DNA of 9,022 bases, taken from contig JAEURE010000087.1 of assembly GCA_016789485.1 (NCBI GenBank), positions 1-9,022 of the forward strand, in the 5' to 3' direction. Shown in pieces: positions 5,731-9,022 of the stretch (position 1 is its first letter; each line of letters opens with the position of its first letter). The DNA comes from Anaerolineales bacterium (lineage in GTDB: Bacteria; Chloroflexota; Anaerolineae; Anaerolineales; Villigracilaceae). The notes under the pieces are model-generated. The model was not told the origin of the DNA and made no database searches. It worked only from the letters and a program-made list of their open reading frames with translations. The translations under genes were made by a program, and so were the position numbers.

Positions 5731-7011
5731 ATGAAAATACTGGATATTGCCTTCAAAGATCTGACGCGTTCATTTCGGAGCGCGTTTGCCATCGGGATGA
5801 TGGTGATCGCGCCGTTGATGCTTACCGGATTGATCTATTTCGCCTTCGGCGGCGGCTCAAACGACAGCCCAAGCATGCCCGCCATTAAAGTAGGTTTTGT
5901 CAATCTGGATGTTTTACCTGCCGAATCTCCGCTCGATGCGCCGCTCGGTGACAATATCCGCAGTATGTTCTTCGACGAGAGTGTAGAGTCGTGGATCACT
6001 GCGACTGATTATGTTAATGAAACCTCGGCACGCGCGGCGTTGGATAAACAGGAAATTGGTATTGCTGTCATTGTTCCGCAGAATTTCACAGAACGTTATC
6101 TCAGCGGCAACCAGGATGTGCAGGTATTGATCATCAGCGACCCGACGCTATCCATTGGCCCAGATGTTGTAGAGAACATGGTTACGATGATGGTGGACGG
6201 AGTGGCAGGCGGTGGAATTGCATTGGAGACGATCATGGAACGATCTCAAGCCAATGGCATCGAACCCGACCCTGTACAATTCCCCGTGTGGATTCAACGA
6301 TTTGGGGATTGGTATGCTGATTTTCAGCGCAATCTCTTTCATCATCCCGATAAGGCTGCATTCGTAGTTGTTGCGCCGTCAGCGGGTGAAACCGAAACAG
6401 CGAATCCCATTCAAAAAGTGCTGGGCTTGACCATGGCTGGGCAAATGATCTTCTTTGCTTTTTTCACGGGCGCATATTCGATGATGTCCATTTTGCGGGA
6501 GGATGAAGAAGGGACATTGGCGCGCTTGTTTACTACGCCCACAGATCGCACCTCCATTTTGACCGGCAAATTTCTGTCAGTGTTCATCACAGTCATCTTA
6601 CAAGGACTGGTGTTGATGGTTGCGGGGCATTATGCCTTTGGAATTATCTGGGGTGAATTCAGTGGGGTCGCATTGGCGCTGACTGGTCAAGTCATTGCGG
6701 CGACAGGTTTGGGTGTATTGCTGATCGCATTCGTAAAAAACACGCGGCAAGGCGGGCCTGTCCTTGGCGGCGGGTTGACCGCACTCGGTATGCTCGGTGG
6801 TTTGTTCACGGCGAACATCCCAAATGCCATGCCCGCTGCGATGAACATGATTGCCAACTTCACTCCGCAAGGCTGGGTGCTGAAAGCCTGGCGCATGGTG
6901 ATGGATGGTCAATCATTTGGTGATTTGCTTCTCCCATTTGCGGTGTTGGTGGCGATGGGGGCGATGATGTTCACTGTTGGCGCCATGATGTTCAGAAGGC
7001 GCTTCGCATAG
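5731..7011 (+). CDS. ABC-2 type exporter permease, subunit 1
   Basis: A 426-residue membrane subunit with the YhhJ/YbhR-like ABC-2 layout: one membrane span near residues 17-39, a large extracytoplasmic part at about 43-228, then spans near 232-255, 277-301, 312-335, 343-362 and 397-420. The cytoplasmic Arg-Glu-Asp-Glu-Glu-Gly-Thr-Leu-x-Arg-Leu stretch (256-266) is the conserved coupling-loop motif of this family. The N-terminus (MKILDIAFKDLTRSFR) is closely similar to that of the next permease, showing that they are paralogues and pointing to a heterodimeric exporter. The gene starts one base after the ATPase stop, with GGGA in the preceding codons as ribosome site. Gly/Met-rich segments around 340-375 are ordinary membrane sequence. 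No substrate can be inferred. Confidence 0.94.
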   Translation: MKILDIAFKDLTRSFRSAFAIGMMVIAPLMLTGLIYFAFGGGSNDSPSMPAIKVGFVNLDVLPAESPLDAPLGDNIRSMFFDESVESWITATDYVNETSARAALDKQEIGIAVIVPQNFTERYLSGNQDVQVLIISDPTLSIGPDVVENMVTMMVDGVAGGGIALETIMERSQANGIEPDPVQFPVWIQRFGDWYADFQRNLFHHPDKAAFVVVAPSAGETETANPIQKVLGLTMAGQMIFFAFFTGAYSMMSILREDEEGTLARLFTTPTDRTSILTGKFLSVFITVILQGLVLMVAGHYAFGIIWGEFSGVALALTGQVIAATGLGVLLIAFVKNTRQGGPVLGGGLTALGMLGGLFTANIPNAMPAAMNMIANFTPQGWVLKAWRMVMDGQSFGDLLLPFAVLVAMGAMMFTVGAMMFRRRFA

Positions 7012-7101
7012 CCAAAAGCGCTATTGCTCTCTCTCTATTTAGGTACGAAATAAAGTGACTGGCGGATGAGAAAATAAAGCCAATGGCCAGGAGACTAATA
7101 A

Positions 7102-8310
7102 ATGAGAATATTTGATCTTGCCCTCAAAGATTTATCCCAGATGTTTCGTGACAAACGGTCACTGCTATTTCTTGTTGTGATGCCGATTGTGTTCACGTTC
7201 TTTATGGGATTTGCATATAAGAATGTTGGCGGTGACCCCAATGTGGACAACCGCCTTCCGTTGGCAGTGATAAATCCAGAACCTGACGCGGTGTTGAATA
7301 AGGCGCTGGTCACTCGCTTGGAATCATCTGACTCGATACGCATCGAAAGCATGAACGAAATGGATGCAATGGACACGTTTCATAAGGGGGGAGTGGCTGG
7401 GGTGTTGATCATTCCTTCGGGGTTCAGCGACCAAGTTTCGGCGGGGAATGAGGCGCAGTTGACTTTGATTGCAGATCCAACCTCTGCGAGTGGACAGTCG
7501 CTATATCAGTTGTTACGAGTCCCGATATCTCAATTGATGAGCGCTGTGGAGATCAGCCGTGAGACTACGGATATTCTTGGCAAGGCTGATTCATCTGCCG
7601 AACAAAGTGCGGCCTTCGATCTGGCATGGGATAAATGGACACAGGCATCAAAGATTTCGTTGGTCAAGATGGAACAGGCTGTTGCAGAAGAGTCATCCGA
7701 TTGGACGGGCGGTAATCCATATAATCAATCGTCGCCTGGAATTCTTGTGCAATTTGCGATCTTCGGATTGGTGACATCCGCGCAGATTTTGGTTCAGGAG
7801 AAGAAGACACGCACGCTGCAACGCTTGATCACGACTGCGATGAAACCCTGGGAGATCGTGGCGGGACATATGCTTGCAATGTTCACGGTCACTTTCCTAC
7901 AAACCGCCATGCTCGTGGTATTTGGTCAATGGGTGTTGAGCGTCGATTATTTACGTGAGCCGATCGGGGTTTTGTTGGTGGCTGTGACGTTGGGATTATG
8001 GGTGTCGTCGATGGGTTTGTTGATCGGCGTCATCGCTATGGATGAACAGCAGGTCATTCTATATTCGATGATTGCGATGTTCCTGTTTTCGGCGATGGGT
8101 GGGACGTGGTTCCCGCTGGAAACAACAGGCGGCGCGTTCGCGGCCATTGGCAAGGTAATGCCCTCAACGTGGGCAATGACTGGATTACAAAATATTCTGA
8201 TTCGCGGGCTGGGAATAGAGTCTGTGTGGATGGCTGTTGGGCTACTAGCCGCATATGCACTCTTCTTTTTCGTGCTGGCAGTGTGGCGTTTTAAGAAGAT
8301 CGAGGTGTAG
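7102..8310 (+). CDS. ABC-2 type exporter permease, subunit 2
   Basis: A 402-residue paralogue of the preceding permease with the same plan: a span near residues 20-38, an extracytoplasmic domain at about 42-210, and spans near 212-231, 256-279, 287-311, 318-336 and 374-395. The cytoplasmic Glu-Lys-Lys-Thr-Arg-Thr-Leu-Gln-Arg-Leu stretch (233-242) is the counterpart of EEGTLxRL, with Glu-Gly replaced by Lys-Thr/Arg. The external domain has a charged, Ala/Ser/Glu-rich section at about 148-200 of probable helical character. The ATG has AGGAG 8 bp upstream. A 90-bp gap separates it from subunit 1, longer than the one-base spacing before that gene, but no strong promoter or terminator is seen in it, so one operon is likely. 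It probably pairs with subunit 1 and the ATPase at 4791. Confidence 0.94.
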   Translation: MRIFDLALKDLSQMFRDKRSLLFLVVMPIVFTFFMGFAYKNVGGDPNVDNRLPLAVINPEPDAVLNKALVTRLESSDSIRIESMNEMDAMDTFHKGGVAGVLIIPSGFSDQVSAGNEAQLTLIADPTSASGQSLYQLLRVPISQLMSAVEISRETTDILGKADSSAEQSAAFDLAWDKWTQASKISLVKMEQAVAEESSDWTGGNPYNQSSPGILVQFAIFGLVTSAQILVQEKKTRTLQRLITTAMKPWEIVAGHMLAMFTVTFLQTAMLVVFGQWVLSVDYLREPIGVLLVAVTLGLWVSSMGLLIGVIAMDEQQVILYSMIAMFLFSAMGGTWFPLETTGGAFAAIGKVMPSTWAMTGLQNILIRGLGIESVWMAVGLLAAYALFFFVLAVWRFKKIEV

Positions 8311-8368
8311 CTTTGGTTTGATGTCGACAAGCTGTTGAACTGGCAGGATAAATTATTCTAATGAAAAG

Positions 8369-8400
8369 CCAGTCCCGACAACTGGTGGTTTGTCGGGACC
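8369..8400. terminator. Hairpin between the ABC cassette and the convergent surface-protein gene
   Basis: GTCCCGACAA (8372-8381) and TTGTCGGGAC (8390-8399) form a perfect 10-bp stem with an 8-nt loop. It lies 61 bp after the last permease and 72 bp after the stop of the minus-strand gene, between convergent genes, so it may end transcription from both sides. T-rich tails are weak: on the minus strand TGGCTTTTCATT follows, on the plus strand CGATAATCTT. A competing smaller stem, CCAGT/ACTGG (8369-8373 with 8381-8385), overlaps it. A dispersed palindromic repeat is the alternative. Confidence 0.6.
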
Positions 8401-8471
8401 GATAATCTTATGCACTCAGGTGGAATATTGATGTTCCCTCAAAGTAATGGAATATGAACTTAAGAAACACT

Positions 8472-9022
8472 CTAAGGTAAATCTATGCAGTTCCCGCTGT
8501 TGAGTTGGATCGAGTGATTGGAATTGGCAACAAGTGCGCACATTTGTGTCGCATCCGATGGGCGGCTGGACACAATGTATTGAGTAAACGGTGGGTCGCC
8601 ATAGGATCCCCAGGTTAACTTCCATGGGCCGGAACCTGGTGAGCCTGCCTGTTCCGGAGGAATGTTATTGAAAAACATGTGAACGTGCAGATTGGACGAA
8701 TCCGGGAAATTATGCACTTCATAATCAACTACATAAACGCCTGCCTCCAGGCGAATGCCAGTGATGACAACATAGGGTGTTTCGGGTGTGGGAGTGAATG
8801 GAATGGGTGTTTCGGTTGGGATGTCCGTAGGGGCCACTGTTGCCTCAGGAGCAATGGTCAGCGTGGGAACTTCTGTATTCACAACCGGCACAAGCGGCGA
8901 TTCAGTTGGAGCGCCAGGCTCTTTACCTAAAAAGTTGCTGGCCAGAAATATCGCACCTGCAATAACGATGCATCCTATGCCCAATAATCCTCCAATAACA
9001 AGCGGCAATACGAGTCTGGATT
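8472..9022 (-). CDS. Membrane-anchored extracytoplasmic protein with Pro/Thr-rich linker (5' cut by window end)
   Basis: The minus-strand frame is open to the window edge and ends at a TAG (8474-8472), so the N-terminus is missing; the TTG at 9008 is probably internal, as the frame continues upstream with Ser-Arg-Leu-Val before it. Counting from that TTG codon, residues 2-26 are a single membrane span, 27-78 are a Pro/Thr/Glu linker with units such as PTDIPTETPIPFTPTPETP, and 79-178 form a compact domain of likely beta structure with Cys157 and Cys174, which could make a disulfide, and a His-Val-His-Met-Phe-Phe stretch at 108-113. Such linkers are common in Anaerolineae surface proteins. The missing N-terminus may hold a cytoplasmic domain. 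I do not recognise the C-terminal domain with a named family. The gene is convergent with the ABC cassette and not evidently linked to it. Confidence 0.8.
   Translation of the reverse strand, partial: SRLVLPLVIGGLLGIGCIVIAGAIFLASNFLGKEPGAPTESPLVPVVNTEVPTLTIAPEATVAPTDIPTETPIPFTPTPETPYVVITGIRLEAGVYVVDYEVHNFPDSSNLHVHMFFNNIPPEQAGSPGSGPWKLTWGSYGDPPFTQYIVSSRPSDATQMCALVANSNHSIQLNSGNCIDLP

Noticed and set aside
7012..7101. Separate promoter for the second ABC permease in the 90-bp gap
   Set aside because: A TTGCTC is present, but no matching -10 box at the right distance; only the AGGAG ribosome site before ATG 7102 is convincing.
8361..8405. Tiny 14-codon frame over the hairpin after the ABC cassette
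   Set aside because: It lies within the inverted repeat and has no conserved feature; the hairpin explains the sequence better.

Overview
The window looks like a chromosomal stretch from an uncultured or little-studied bacterium, most likely a Chloroflexota member of the Anaerolineae type. This is an inference from three things: a membrane-anchored surface protein with a Pro/Thr-rich linker made of TPTPETP-like units, roughly balanced base composition, and the general mix of genes. No rRNA, tRNA or marker gene is present to confirm it. I see no insertion sequence, phage gene, CRISPR array or origin.

Left part (1-3568): the C-terminal part of a multi-pass membrane protein (cut by the window start) is followed on the same strand by a CPBP-family intramembrane protease gene, a serine beta-lactamase-like hydrolase gene and a second CPBP protease gene. 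Just after the second CPBP gene is a short stretch that still translates into the C-terminal end of the same serine hydrolase family. It is best read as the decayed tail of a second hydrolase copy. The arrangement CPBP - hydrolase - CPBP - (hydrolase remnant) suggests an old tandem duplication of a two-gene unit. A perfect 12-bp inverted repeat lies between the first CPBP gene and the hydrolase.

Middle part (3503-4790): a single minus-strand gene for a cytosolic transglutaminase/protease-like protein with an intact Cys-His-Asp triad. It has a recognisable terminator hairpin and a well-formed sigma70-type promoter whose -10 box lies in an 8-bp palindrome. The 343-bp divergent spacer to the next gene holds further palindromes and no credible gene.

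Right part (4791-8310): a three-gene ABC-2 type export cassette consisting of a DrrA/NatA-like ATPase and two paralogous permeases with a large external loop each. These probably assemble as a heterodimeric exporter. The substrate cannot be read from the sequence. A hairpin follows, and the window ends with a minus-strand, 5'-truncated gene for a membrane-anchored extracytoplasmic protein (8472 to the window end).

I did not find a clear new multi-gene system. The most interesting points are the duplicated CPBP/serine-hydrolase unit with its remnant, and the palindromic sites in the intergenic regions.
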